Below are positions 33,009 to 45,786 of a stretch of DNA of 64,000 bases, in pieces. Position 1 is the stretch's first letter. Every line of letters starts with the position of its first letter. The DNA lies in assembly GCA_025738555.1 (NCBI GenBank), contig JAOVFP010000009.1, positions 3,534,001 to 3,598,000 of the forward strand. The letters run 5' to 3'. The stretch comes from Cyathus striatus. Its lineage: Eukaryota; Basidiomycota; Agaricomycetes; Agaricales; Nidulariaceae. Under the pieces are notes generated by a model. That model made no database searches, was not told where the DNA came from, and saw nothing but the letters and a program-made list of their open reading frames with translations. The translations under genes were made by a program, and so were the position numbers.

Positions 33009-34490
33009 AATATATGTTTATGATTACTATTCTTATCAATACTATCTGAGTTACTCGCAATAGTCTTTTTAAAGGTCGAGGGTGTAAACAGTTCAAATTT
33101 ATATGATATATTCTGTGTAAGTAAACGGACAGTGGACAGTTTCTATCTCAAAATGCTTGCGTACACTTCGCATACTCGATTATCTCGTTATCTAATCACA
33201 ACCGTTGTCTTATCTGTACTCGATTATCTCGGTTATCTAATCAAAACGATGTCTGGTCTGTCTGTAGTGCTACCCTGTCTGTGGGGAACAGAAATACTGC
33301 TGTCGTGCGGTACTTGCCTTTTCTCTTCCTACATCGAGACTTATATATATGATAACTATGCGACACAATCAAACTGTAACGTACATATCTTATCTATTTT
33401 AGATAAACTACATATGCATTTATTTTACAATATCAAAATCCAACCTGTGCCTGTCTTATTCAATAACCTGCGACAAGCCGTGACTCTAGCATGCGTAGAT
33501 ACCAGGTCCCCGCTGATGCGTTCCACGCGCAATACTGCGCGAGGTGCGTATGACTATTCCCAGTGAACTGCGCCGAGCGCTCGGTTCCCGCGCTGATGAT
33601 ATGCGTTATCTCCGTGCACACGTGCGCCCTTTCATTAATCATAAACTAATATTGTCCCAGTTGATTTCTCTATCTATAGATGCTCGCTAGTCGGTGCAGT
33701 ATCACCACCTTGCTATCGTCTCTAGTTCTAACCTCGCATCAGTGCCCGCCTTTCGCTGTCTTGCAAGAGATGTAGTTATTATTTATACAAAGGAATCCTT
33801 CCAGTACTAGTATTACTTGTCCTTAGTCAGTTATATACTTCGTATCCTCTTCTGATCTTTATAATATTGTATTGATGCTTTATTCCCTTGATAGATATGT
33901 ATTTACATATTTTTAGCTGGCAGCGCGGGACTTAACCCCAGCTCTCAAGCCCAAGATCATCGAGGTACGTGCTATTCTGACTGGATTTGTAATCTCTGAC
34001 TGAACTGTTCTCTTATCAAATTAAAAGTCTCCATATCACATCCGAAATTGAAACCTAAGAATGAGCCAAAACACCGTAAATACATCATACTTCGCCAAAG
34101 GGGGTGTGTGTAAGACATCGCTTACATCATGGACTTTAGACATTGTTTAGTTGTATTTGGCAACGGCCTTACGCCGTTGCCCTTTATTTACATACACTTA
34201 CGAAAGACGTATAGCAGTTTTTTCTTACCTTGTACACTTCATAGACAGCCGGTCTGGTTTACTCCGTGCGAGCGTAAGGAAAACTGTAAAATATTTAAAC
34301 CTTTACACCAGGGTATTTAGTTTAGGAAAGCTGAAAATACGAGGCAGATGGTTTCGGTACACTAAGAATCCTCATGTTTTGGTGTGCACGAAAATTTCAG
34401 CCTGACCATCAAAAAATTACATATGAATATATTGTGAATATACTAAGTATAATCACTCCATAGAAGTATAAATCTCCAGTAAGTACGCGA
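33009..34490. other. Intergenic with a 44-bp-spaced duplication
   Basis: The word TACTCGATTATCTCG occurs at 33173 and again at 33217, followed each time by a TTATCTAATCA word. This makes a short tandem duplication that creates an apparent ORF (33132-33566). A fragment at 33910-33960 with GGCAGCGCGGGACTTAACCC matches the dispersed LTR-like repeat of 18200 and 51430. No gene was recognised. Confidence 0.4.
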
Positions 34491-34495
34491 AATCA

Positions 34496-35685
34496 TTAAA
34501 ATTGCTGCTGAAGGTATTCTAAGAGCAATCCAAACCATACAAAGTAGCCTAGCTGGGTGGAATTGCTGAAGAACACTTTTGAACAGCTTTCGTTACGTCC
34601 AAAATCAACTACAGCCAACTGCCAAATCAGATGAATGGATGTTAATAAAACCGTAAATATATAAAATGCAGCGGATGCTTTTAAACCCCTTCCCGTTTCC
34701 AAAAGACTGCAGATAAATACTGTAGAGAAAACTGATAGAATTGGCCTTGTACAACTTCCAAATAGGAGTGCAGTGGATTTTATACCAGCTCGTTCATCAT
34801 CCTCCCTATCCATCATTCCATATATGGTATCATAATGAATACACCAGCTTATTGGAAATTTTAGTCACCCTGAATTAAGGTTGAAATGCAGTAACTCGCC
34901 AAATTGACCCAATGAATATTGGAAGAAGTGAATAGAATTGAATGTTATCAACTAGAGCAGCGGATACCACGTATATATTCCAACTTAAGGTGAGACCTTC
35001 CAAGTAAAAATATGAGAGCGTGATAAATTACTATAGTGAATATTGCGTACCAAGCCATGCCTGGGGCCAGTAAGTAATCCTCTTCATGAATGGATATAAC
35101 GGAACCAGAATGAATAAATCAAACATTCCGAGCCAAAATCTTTTGGAGGAATGATATTAATAGAGAATTGCTACATAAAGGTGAAGCACCTTACGCATAG
35201 AAGTTTATGTAGGCAAGGACTGCAATCATAATGACAACTTGAGGAACAAGGAAATACACAGCATTTCGAACTGTTACTCGGCCACTTGGCAATGGCCTAG
35301 ATTTGGTACGTTCTAAGAAACAGATGAGCTAACCAAGGTCATGTTATTAATTACAATCTTACCAACTCGAGCATCAAGCTCTCGGTCAATGATGTCATTC
35401 CAAGTAGATCCAATACTATGCAGTAGTAATCCTGCAGTTAAGTGTAGGTACGCAAGAAGTTTTGCATATTCCAACAACGGAAGGTGAATTTGTATGGCGA
35501 TTATGGTAGCTGCCCATGCTACAATTACTGGAAATTATGTACTGATCATAAACGAAATAATTGATATACTTGCCAGATGGCCAAACCACCGCATTCGGTC
35601 CCAGGAAATAATGAAATCTTGCAAGCTCAATATATGCCACAGTATTACGCGGAATATACCATTTTTCTATGGAAGTGCCTGGCAT
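34496..35685 (-). CDS. UbiA-family aromatic prenyltransferase
   Basis: An integral membrane enzyme that transfers an isoprenoid chain from a prenyl diphosphate onto an aromatic ring. Starting at 35685 the spliced reading gives WYIPRNTVAYIELARFH and FLGPNAVVWP. The first aspartate motif follows, NDIIDRELDA (35400), with an upstream helix LLEYAKLLAYLHLTAGLLLH. RPLPSGRVTVRNAVYFLVPQ (35270), FILVPLYPFMKRITYWPQAW (35080) and FTLSWNIYVV-like GLTLSWNIYVVSAALVDN (34990) come next. The second aspartate motif is in HYDTIYGMMDREDDERAG (34830), followed by KSTALLFG and two closing helices. Both metal-diphosphate binding motifs are intact and introns are about 45-60 nt, so the gene looks functional. Fungal homologues include COQ2 and meroterpenoid enzymes; the neighbourhood favours secondary metabolism, but a COQ2-like role cannot be excluded. 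Confidence 0.85.
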
Positions 35686-37696
35686 GTTGCTCGAAGTTGA
35701 AAATGGGATGGATGGATCTTCACCTGGGTCTTATAAATATTAGTTGTCGAATTTTACCCACACATAAACTCCGAATTCAGAAGAAATGAGCACAAGTCAG
35801 TGGAATTAAGACATACATTTCAAAACGAATAAAATAATCGTGTCTCATCATGTGGTACTAATGGACAAACCCAGATCCAGCCTGATCATCCTGAACGCGG
35901 ATGTTTAGTTCGTCCGACTCTTGATTTATTGATCTGGGGCAGATTGTTGCATGCTGAGGAGCCCACATCCGCGCCAACGTCCGTCAACTCCGAGGAAATG
36001 ACATTCTTCGTACGATGTCAGCTAGCGCTGTAGGCGCATAGATTAGCATTTATATCTTTTACGCACATGCCTCTAATCCTGTAATCCTGGTTCGCATCGA
36101 GGGCTTCACACCCCTAGGACCTACAAAAGCCCAATTTTTCGATTACATCTGTCCTGATCGTCCATTACTGTCAGAGCTCGGCGATTGTTACCTGGTTTCT
36201 GAATGAGTGTGGAGTAGTGCCCCAAGGCCCTTCATCCAATAACAGGTGTACAACAATGTCATATGATATATTTGTAGCTCGCCCGTATTGGGACTTGTGG
36301 GTTGCTACAGGCGATAGTGACTTGGAGTACCAGTGAATCACGAACTGACGTTATACAGATCGCCCACTGGAAGCACTTACCGATAGACTTCACTTTTCCT
36401 ATATCTCTTTATCATGTTGCATGTCATCGATATTAATTTACTCCATACATTGTATCTAGGAGCATCTTTGGAATGAACCTCCATTACCACTTGCGTAACT
36501 ATCAACGGATACAGTATTGTCTGTTGTAGTTTCCTTACATACGGCGATCAAAAACATGAAATGCTATTTTAAGCAATTTTGCCATGTACGCACGCACATA
36601 CGGACTAAGACTACATATGTAAACCTCTTATATTTTGCCTTGTAGGCGTAAATCCGCTTTCAATTGTTTTGCGCCAATAACTGGAGTAATCTATGTGATC
36701 GGATCTACTGCAAAGATGCAAACTCACATGTTGTCATTCTCAGCTGATACCGTACCATCTTCTTACTGCTTATTCGTACAACGCTTCTATTTTATATTTG
36801 CTTTACTTTCACCCGCGGAATTGCAGATTAATGTCGGATATTTTAACGCAGTAGGGGCTTGAATCGTTTGTAAATACCAAAGGTGACATGGTCATCATTA
36901 TTTCATGTTTCATGGAGTCGTACTAGAGCATGCTACAATGGGTAATGAATTCGGATTACCCTTTCGCGCCATGTCCAATGTCTTCGACAAGTATTTGGCA
37001 CCTAAGAGCCTTTGCTATAATACCAGAATACAATGGCATGTTCCTGCATCTACATTTAAACACTTATCACAACAGGGAGTAAGTAACTCTTGAGTATTGC
37101 TTGAGTTCATCAATAGGTACTTAATAAATTTATAAGTACAAAATAGTAGTATGTAAGTTACCAAAATGATATGTCAACATGTAACATGTTACATGTTACA
37201 CGTGAGTATGGTATGTGACACCCACTCGGATGTTACGAAATAATTATGAGAACTAAAAGATCTGTGTGTATGCTACTTACACTCAGCTTCGGTTGTAACT
37301 ATTTTTAGAACAAAGGAATCTACTTGAGTTTGAGCACTGGTAAAATTTGGTTAACGTCCTTTCAAAACATGATAGCTCATCATCGTCTTAGGGGCTCCTG
37401 TGGGTGCCAAATTTAAGGCAGCATATGATCTACTTGGAATATTTATATTTATTTGAGCTAGTGGGTGCTGATAAGATGTGAAGAGGCTACAATTCATACC
37501 GTATGCAGTGTACACACAAGTACTGATGATAGAACGATAGCGTCCAGCGTGATAATCACCTTTTGATTCCATTCTAATCCATGTCCGTAATGTCACTGTT
37601 TCAGCCAGACATGATATCTATACAGAATATGCTATAAAAGAACTTACATTCGCTACGACGACTTCCACATACCCATTCAAGGACCGTATTACAACG
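35686..37696. other. Intergenic, no gene recognised
   Basis: Several short ORFs on both strands, including one at 37351-37596 (minus), have no family resemblance. The stretch could contain promoters for the divergent UbiA and DUF6533 genes. A TAACATGTTACATGTTAC-like tandem palindrome occurs at 37178-37200. Confidence 0.35.
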
Positions 37697-39246
37697 ATGT
37701 CAGCCACTACTCAGGCTCCACCGGACATGAATGCTATCGTAACTGCAGGTTGGCATCTGTAAGCTCCACCATTATGATTATTCGAGTAATAATAACGAGA
37801 GCACATCGTTCCAGTCGCGTAGAAGATGTACGTCGAAACCTTACAACGTGCACTCTAATAACTAACTAACATTTTTTATAGTCGCTTGCTTTGATGTCTG
37901 TGACGCTGTTGTTCTACGATCATTTATTGACTTTTGCCGATGAGGTAATCAATTATATGCCTCCAAACAAAATGTCTGACGTGACACGATATACATCCAG
38001 GTGAAATATATATGGAATAGGAAAAAGACAGCTTGTGGGTTTTTCAAATTTATAACATACAACTCATTCATCCTATACAGTAAGCATCTTATATCTAATT
38101 AACCGATACTTTTCTCCTATCGCAATTATAATGTGTATGATTGCATTGTTCTCTCCGAATTGGACCATTAAAGTATGTTATCTATATCTAAACAACGCCA
38201 CAAGTCTAACCGAATCTCATCAGTCGTTCGTGATACTACTCCATGGCTTCTGTCCAAGGTGCTTTTTCTTACTGATCTTTTCATGTCAAGGTGTCAGCAT
38301 TTCTCGAAGTTTGAGGGAATATTTACTGTGGTAAACGTAATGGTAGCCGAAGCGATGCTGATAATCCGGTTCGTACTGTGATATTACCCTATTTTATTAG
38401 TAATGACGCGTGCCCCTTTCACCCTCAAGAGTTTATGCAGTATTTCAAAAAAATAAACTTATCACCACGATTCATTCTGGGGTTTGGTGTATCCAGCTAT
38501 GTTGCATGAGCTTTGTACTCGTGCATTCCGGACGTATGTTTTTTCGGCTTCCAGTAGGAATTTTTCTTTGTTAATATCCCTTCACGGAGCAGCTGTTGTT
38601 CTACCTCGAAGTCCAACAACTTATGGCTGCATCTTAGTTGCAGACCCGAAAATGTACGAGTTTCGCTGTGCGCATTGATGGCCTATTCTTACCCAATATT
38701 CAGCGGAAGGTTGGATTTATTCTTCCTCATTCCCACCATTGTATTCGACACCGTCACTGTCGGCTTGCTGCTGTTTGCCCTTGTGACCGGAGGACGAGCC
38801 CATAGGGGGACATCGCTGTTCAAACTTTTGTTGAGGGATGGTATCCTTTACTTCCTTGCCGTATTTTTGACCAACACTGCCTGGGTAATAACTGGGATGG
38901 TACTTCCGGTAAAAGCGATCCTATATTTCACACAATATATATACTAATATCCTTCACTCAGATCGATATGCGAAATATACTTTCCTTGTAAGTCAGGAAA
39001 TAGCAATCATATTTCGATTTTAATTAACTCGTGGATACTGCAGCTTTAGCACTGTGTAAGTCGTACTGTGGTTATTGTACTGATAACTGATTTTATCATA
39101 TAAGGTTAACTAATGTTCTGATTGGGAGACTTACCATCAATCTTCGAAAACATGTATCACCGGTTATCGTATCAGGCGAACCGGAATCCATGATACCTCT
39201 TACGCATATTAAAAAAACTAGGATTCACCACGATGGTCCGGCCTAG
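37697..39246 (+). CDS. DUF6533 multi-pass membrane protein
   Basis: Basidiomycete membrane protein of unknown function. The start at 37697 gives a short polar head; a phase-0 intron then leads to the signature SLALMSVTLLFYDHLLTFAD (37882). VKYIWNRKKTACGFFKF (38000), a YFSPIAIIMCMIALFS segment (38105), and CQHFSKFEGIFTVVNVMVAE (38292) follow. Then come GCILVADPKM (38627) and FDTVTVGLLLFALVTGGR with LFKLLLRDGILYFLAVFLTN (38735-38880). The last exon has VLIGRLTINLRKH and stops at 39244-39246. These blocks are the expected order for the family, with about six or seven TM helices. Several splice junctions are uncertain, and one segment around 38470-38640 needs a better model. Whether the gene takes part in the neighbouring pathway is unknown. 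Confidence 0.7.
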
Positions 39247-39771
39247 GTATAAGATGACTAAATGTTCTCAAGACACAGGATCATACGGAATTTTGCTTTA
39301 AACTGTCATTCGGGATTGAAATATACATAAATTTGTTCCACAATTTCAATAAATCACACTAAATTTTGTTTCGAACTGTTGTCTTGGAATGATATCATGT
39401 ATCTTGTTTCAGCTATGGGAAGATCGATAGAAATGGACCCACCGGACAACGATACGCCCGGTCCAGATCAAGGAAGTTGGAGCTAGTGAAAATAGTTAAA
39501 GACAGTTAAATTATCATGCGATCTTTTGTCTATTAAAGCCAAACAAACGGCGTTATAACTTAGTTACAACATGATCGGATTGGCAAGATCCTCGAATGGG
39601 CGCGCATTCGCAATGTGAATCCACGCCTACAACAACACTGCCCTCGTTATCTCCTCATTGCAATACATCGAAATGGACAAGGTGCATAGATGTGTCTACA
39701 ACTTCATCTGCGCGGCAATCATTACCAGGTATATAAAATCTAGACACTAATTCTAGTTGCTCAGTCTCAAA

Positions 39772-41746
39772 ATGGCCCAGCCTTCTACATCAGTCTTGCG
39801 CCAACTTGCCAACATCATCTCTTCATCTGTGGATGCTATAGATGCTGTTTTTAAACAGTCTAACACCAGTTATCCGGACCTCAACGCTCCTTTCAACCCA
39901 TTTTCTCCGGCAGAAGGCCTATCTATGTCACCTGAAGTCCTGCAATCTGCAACCCTTATTGTTGCAGCCTGTGCCCAGCTAAGCGCTACCGTTAATGTCC
40001 CCGCATTATCGATTTATTACACGATTGGTGGCGTATGCGAAATTCAAATTCTTCCTAATGCCCTAATTTACTGACTCTGCCCATGGCAGTTCCACCTCTC
40101 ATCGGCTCTCAATGTTGCAGTAGCTGGTAATGCAGTAGAGATATTGCGTGACCATCCGCAAGGCATGGCTGTGAGCGACATTGCAAACAAGAATGGAATG
40201 GATCCCGTGCGATTGGGTAAGCAATATTTATACGGAATAGTAATTGACTTGAAATTAACCCAAAGAAGCTCGTGTTCTAAGAGTTCTCGCCACTCACCAC
40301 GTGTTTACGGAGTCATCTCCCGATGTATTCAAAAATAACAGACTTTCGTCCCTGTTAGATACGATGAAGTCAGTAGAGGACATCAAGTCTGAGTATGACT
40401 TCACTTCCCAAGTACTCGAGTGGCCTTAATGACGTATTCTACCCACAGTCCAGTTCACAAGCATGTCGGTACCCCCGGAATGGCTGCCCTTATGGAACAT
40501 ACGTAAGTGTTTATCATTCTACAAAATCATAGGTAATATACTGATAATCGTATTAAGCGGAGATGAAGTATTCAAAGCCTCCGCTTTCCTCGCCGAGGTT
40601 CTTCTGGACCCTGTCATGGGTCACTCTGAATCTCATGAGCACACCCCACTGGCGGTATGTAATTATGTTTATTCTATAATAGATATAGATGCTTACATCA
40701 AGTACCTGAAGGTTGCATTTCAGACTAAAAAAGCGCCTTTCGAATGGTACGAGGAACCTGGGAATGAATATCGCCTTCACCGTTTTGCTGCTGCAATGGA
40801 AGGGTCCGCACGCCTGGATCCGCCAAACGCGATCCTTCAAGGTAGTTATGCAGAATAACTAATTCGAACATGTGCTCAAATGAAATAGGATATAAGTGGG
40901 AAAGCCTTACTTCAAATTCGACTGTTGTGGACGTTGGTGGTGGTATAGGACACACAACACTGCAGCTGTTACAAAATAGAGGAGATCTTCTGTATATCGT
41001 GCAAGACAGGCCAGCTGTTGTTACACAGGCTAAGCATGTAAGTAAAGGTTTTTTGTCGCTTACCATTATGGGACTAACTTGAATAAATTAGTTTTGGGAT
41101 ACTAATAATCCCAAGGCCGAGACTCAAGGGACCGTTACATTAATGGGTAAGAGCTATTGGCGTCAACTTTCTCCTCGTTTCTCGGACTGAACGACAGAAT
41201 ACAGCCCACGATTTCTTCACTGCTCAGCCTGTGAAAGGTGCTGCAATCTACCTTCTTCGCATGATCGTTCATGACTATGGAAAGAAGAAAGCTGTTTCTA
41301 TTCTTCAGCATATTCGCGATGCCGCAAGCGAGAATTCAAAGCTGCTGCTTGTTGAACAGGTATGTAATACGCAGCCTATAATGTAGAAAATAACCGCTCA
41401 CTATTTCAAGATCGTTCCGTATGCATGCATTGAGGCTGTGTCGACGACATTAGGAGATGGGATATCAGGAGCACAGCAACTGTTACCACCTGCACCCTTA
41501 CTAACGAACCTTGGGAAAGCAAGCGCAGTTCCTTATCTCGGTGATTTCCAGGTTAGTGGAGACATGCGTCGGTACAAAACACTGATATAGCAATTCTCAA
41601 CATATTAGATGTTCTGCGCAAACGGAGGCGAAGAACGTACACTTGGTACGTTTATCGACCTCACGAAGAGTTCTGGATGGAAGATTGTTGAAGTCATCAC
41701 TGTTCCGGGATCATTGCACAAGCACATTGTTGCCATTCCTGCGTAG
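39772..41746 (+). CDS. O-methyltransferase, SAM-dependent (family 2)
   Basis: Transfers methyl from S-adenosylmethionine to a hydroxyl of a small molecule, in the cytosol. ATG at 39772 (context TCAAAATGG) is preferred over 39757. The N-terminal dimerisation part includes VLRQLANIISSSVDAIDAVF and FHLSSALNVAVAGNAVEILR. A winged-helix segment reads GMAVSDIANKNGMDPVRL and RVLRVLATHHVFTE (40280). The SAM-binding glycine motif is VVDVGGGIGH (40924), with LLYIVQDRPAVV for the acidic loop. The catalytic His segment is LLRMIVHDYGKKKAVSIL (41255). The C-terminal part, TFIDLTKSSGWKIVEVI, ends at 41746. About eight introns of 45-65 nt are needed. All motifs are present, so it looks functional. It faces away from UbiA and is adjacent to the DUF6533 gene in the same orientation. 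Confidence 0.85.
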
Positions 41747-43450
41747 TTGCTCACTTGTATTTTGACGACTTCGTCTTGTTGTGGCTGGTAGTATTTCCAT
41801 CTGACCGTAAAATGCTATACTTAAATTTGTATTCTGACCCATAAGGTGCTATGAACCATTAAATATACCTATGATACTTGAAAAAACCCAGTAAAACATT
41901 CACGGTGATAGAGAAGAGAAAAATCACAACACAATCCCTGGGAAGATGGGATATATAACTGCATATCTATGACGATCGAAGTGTGTGACGCCGGTCAAAG
42001 TATGGGGGCCTAAACAGACTTTTATTTAGAAATTCGCCTGTGTTTGACATCAGCACTACTTTGTCGGGACCATACTCCGCACGACTTTTGTCAATCCTGC
42101 GTAACTTTTTCATTCTGTGCTACTGTCCGGATATGTAAGGTATCAAATTGTTGGAGGGCAGTGCCGAAGTGCGGACTTGCGATATTTAGCGTAGCGCTCT
42201 TTAGGTTAGGGTTATGTTTACCTTTTTTCAAATCTCCTGGGCCGTTCTTGCTCTCTACCTTCATGCATCGATGCCGTGTCGTCCAAGCTTCCCTCAACGT
42301 CTCCCCTCAACCCCGCCTCGATATTACCATGCTTACTCAGTCATCCCCCATCCTCAAAATCCACAGCATCGTGATACACGTCGTCCAACCCACTCCAGCT
42401 ACCCGCCCCACCTCAACACCCCCTACCCCATCTCAAGCTTTCCTTATAGGTCGACAACGAGACGTCGCCAAGGCCTCAATGACTCCTTCGACACCAGATA
42501 AGTGTTTCGCTCCGCTCACCAGCGCCGTCTACACCTCATAGATGGCCATTTCCATTCGCCAGCCGTCATCTCTCCTACGTCACGATAAAGATGGCGAGGT
42601 CCCCCCCCCCCCCCCCGGCCTCTCCTCTCTCCTCTTCCTTCTCCCCCAGCCCCTCTTCCCTCGCCTTCTTCGCAACGACGGATCAGTGTCAACAGCACGT
42701 AACCCCCCCTTCATTCTCCCCTGTGTACGATGACGACGGGTACTTCATCCCTCCCTCTCCAGCCCCTTTCTCCCTGTGTCACAACGACGCCGGCGCCGAA
42801 CACGTCACCCATCCCCTGCTTCAAAAAGATGACGCCGCTGGCACTGGCAAGAACGGCGTCGATGCCACTCTTCTCAGTCCCCCCCTCCTCCCTCTCTGTC
42901 CCCCTGCATGACGACGCCGCTACTGGCAAGAACGGCGTCGAAGCCACGTCGTCCAAGCCCCCTCAACGTCTCCCCCTCTCAATGTCCACCAGCCTCCACC
43001 ACCAACGTCAGCGCCCTCAGTGCCCACCCTCACCCACTTCCCCACCCTCACCCACTTCCCCACCCTCACCCACTTCCCCACCCTCACCCACTTCCCCACC
43101 CTCACCCACTTCCCCACCCATGCCCGCAACGACAACGCGTACAACAGCGCCCAACACCCACGACGGCGACGACACCTCCCAATGCCCATAACAACAGCCA
43201 CGACACCAGCTCCAACGCCACAGCCTACAACGAGGATGAAGACAGCGTCCGAGCGCGACAAAAATGAGAAGGACAGTGACGAAGGTGGTGCACGGCAGGA
43301 GTTGCTGCCGCGGGTGCATAGCAAGGGGAGCGAGGAGGACGGCGGATAGCGACCGCCCGCCTGGGTCAGTGCCCGACAGCTACAACAGGGAGGAGGAGGA
43401 GGACAAGATGGATGTCGAGGGTGGTGTGTGATAGAAAGGGCGGCGGCGGG
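41747..43450. other. Pyrimidine-rich low-complexity DNA, no gene recognised
   Basis: From about 42290 the plus strand is strongly C/T-rich with poly-C at 42600-42616, so long ORFs in several frames are compositional. Two GGCAAGAACGGCGTCGA repeats (42847 and 42926) show local duplication. No conserved domain was recognised. Confidence 0.45.
43027..43119. repeat. 18-bp tandem array CCCTCACCCACTTCCCCA
   Basis: Five nearly identical 18-bp units in a row. Translation gives SPTSPP or PHPLPH repeats depending on frame. The exactness suggests recent expansion. Confidence 0.92.
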
Positions 43451-43853
43451 CACATAGCTATTTGAGAAGCACGTTAATAAAGTACTAGACTTTAGTACTT
43501 AAGTGCCAGGATGGCAAGCACAGTAACCCTGAGTCTTCGAATTGCCTTCGAACTTTCTTGTTCGAATCCCTCCGAGTCCTGACCAACCTAACAGAATTGG
43601 CTATAATGACGCTGAATTTTTATATTTATAAATATATTGTTTTTGTTACAACGAAACCGATAAATGAGTCTACCAAGTCTCCGCGAGCGTTCAACTTGAA
43701 CCCAAATCCAACGCAAATTAATTACGTAAACAATGTACTGCGCGAATCATCACCGTCATGCTAGTCGTGTCGCTCCGAGTCCGACTCGCCAACCCTCTCC
43801 CCCTCCCCATCCCATACATCCCTCTCCCCTCCTCCAATACTGCACAATAACAA

Positions 43854-44401
43854 ATGGAAGGTGTTAAATCCCAGACAGAGCTAGAGATTCTCGACGAAGT
43901 ACATCCCATTAAACTAGATAAGCGAAAGTCAGGCAAGAATGACGAGATGTATCTGTGCCAGCGGTTAGCATCACTAAGACACTTTGGTGACATTGAAATC
44001 GTACGGTTTCCATTCTCCCCTGTTCCCGTTCCCGTTCCTCTTTGCCCTTTCGTATCTGAGTCTGAGCAACGGACTGCAAGTAGATCTAAAACCGAACCAA
44101 CCCGAGCTCTACCTCCCCGGGCACCCAGACCTTAACACGCAACACGCAACCCTATAGGTCAGTCCCTCCTTGATGTACACGCGTGGCGGGATTTGACAAT
44201 GTTCGATACGTTGTAGGCTCGTATGACGATTGTGGGTGTTTGAAGGTGAATGGGATACGAACAAGATTTACGTGGGATGGGGCTGATGAAGGGACGGTAG
44301 TACGGCAATTCGTGTGCGGGACATTGGGACTTCTTTTAGAGCCCAGGTATGGTTTTCCTTGTCTACGGATACACTATGTGAACGAGAAAGCGATGCAATA
44401 A
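43854..44401 (+). pseudogene. Unrecognised coding relic
   Basis: Two segments look coding by composition. The first is 43854-44020 (ELEILDEVHPIKLDKRKSGK, then LRHFGDIEIVRFPF); the second is 44183-44401 (YDDCGCLKVNGIRTRFTWDG, DEGTVVRQFVCGTLGLLLEP, YGFPCLRIHYVN, TAA stop). They could be exons of one gene. A weaker relative of the first segment is seen at about 57950-58080 (AGATAGGCGAAAG..., GGAAAAATTGAAATTGTACG). No function is proposed. Confidence 0.35.
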
Positions 44402-44998
44402 AGTATATGCGCAACACCGCGTACATTCAATCATCCTGCGTGTACGTCGCCTTCCCCTCTCCTCTGCCCATCTGGCAACCCTTCCAGTCCTAGTCCTCGC
44501 TCCTCGGATACAAATCGCTCGCGCTCGAATGCAAAACGATCTGTAACGAAGGAAATAATGAAGTATGCATTGAGTCTAGTGACGGATAAGTTATTCGCTG
44601 TGTGGAGGGATGAATGTGATATATGTTACGTCTTCTATCATCTGGCACTTGTTGTTGGCTTTGGTCCTATGCACTCCTTCTCTCGTATGATATCTCTTTT
44701 TTCCTTTCGATCCCTCCTTTTCTATCATACCCTCTTCACCCCTCTCATCTTCCCGGATGTATTCTGCTATATTTTTTCCTCCCATTGTCTCTCGCCTTTT
44801 CTGCTGTCTACTTTCCTCCTCGGTCTCCTCCTCTCCGTTCTTTATTTCCAACTTGTGTATCGTATTTTTACCGAGACAGAGGCGTACGTGGGAATCTTAT
44901 TATCTATTATACAGCCTATCGTTGCAATGCCCTTGCGGTAGCTATCATACTGGCGCGTCGATGGTATACTATTTCAAATATTGAAGCATAGATTGAAT
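44402..44998. other. Intergenic, pyrimidine-rich
   Basis: T/C-rich plus strand (44680-44850) gives long hydrophobic ORFs that are composition artefacts. No gene is supported. Confidence 0.4.
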
Positions 44999-45650
44999 TA
45001 ATCCGATGTCATGATAATCGACAAGGCTATTAGATATTCTGAACAGTCCACTGGTACAGAGGTTCAATTCTCTGTATATTTATCGAAATGCCTAATCAGT
45101 TCCTGTTCGTATCGACCACCTACATTTCTCTTATCTTTTTACCAGGACCGTAACGCACCGTAATTATCATAGCACTGGGCTATAACAGTGATGCGCCAAA
45201 AGTCTACAGCTTTAACTACTGAGACCGAGATGAAACCAACCATGATATTATTAATGATGAGTTGCAGATGATGCCGAGTCTTGTTGCCCTGTTTTGGCCC
45301 TATTAACACTTTTTATTCACTGGGGTATTGGATATAAAGTCCAGACTACACTTGCACAGAGGTTAAATGCTCTGTGAATTTGGAAGATTCCAGACAAGTG
45401 TTTTCATACAGGCTGTCGGATCTATAGTATGTATTTTTTATATGAACCATCACTTACCGAAATGTGCCTGATGTTGAAGCACATTGCTAAGTTGAAAGGC
45501 TGCTATTTATTTTAACTGTTCCTGTGAAGGTACTAGTTGCATGTCGTTATAATCAATGAAAATAATTAGATGTCGGTCATATAGTGAATCAGACTTAACT
45601 GTTTCAATGCTGTATGGAATAGTATGTGTTTGAAAGTGACTGAATAATTT
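44999..45650 (+). repeat. Dispersed SINE-like repeat, copy 2 plus a fragment
   Basis: 45240-45650 matches 895-1310 in order and orientation (GTTGCAGATGAT head, TTTTGGCCCTATTAACA, CACAGAGGTTAAATGCTCTGTG hairpin, AAGTTGAAAGGCTGC tail). A partial copy at 44999-45080 has CAGAGGTTCAATTCTCTG, closer to a real B box. Pol III ancestry is inference. Confidence 0.5.
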
Positions 45651-45786
45651 TTAATACACAACTCGACCAGTAGTCATTATACCCCATTCGGATACATCCT
45701 TCGAGACGTGATTGCGTGCATCATTACGCTATTGATGTTTGAGTATGTGAGCTATCTGGGATTTGAATGTTATCGGATAACTGGTA

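Noticed and set aside
33132..33566. ORF as a membrane protein gene
   Set aside because: The frame arises partly from a short duplication, and there is no family resemblance or splice support.
36635..37596. Short ORFs between UbiA and DUF6533 as genes
   Set aside because: No domain, no consistent splice joins, and codon patterns not distinguishable from background by eye.
42541..43453. Long proline-rich and glycine/arginine-rich ORFs
   Set aside because: Poly-C and an 18-bp tandem array create open frames in several frames at once.
43505..43583. tRNA gene (GCCAGGA...GTTCGAATCCC...TCCTGAC)
   Set aside because: The acceptor stem nearly pairs and a B-box-like word is present, but the T stem does not pair and no anticodon arm was found; at most a pseudogene.
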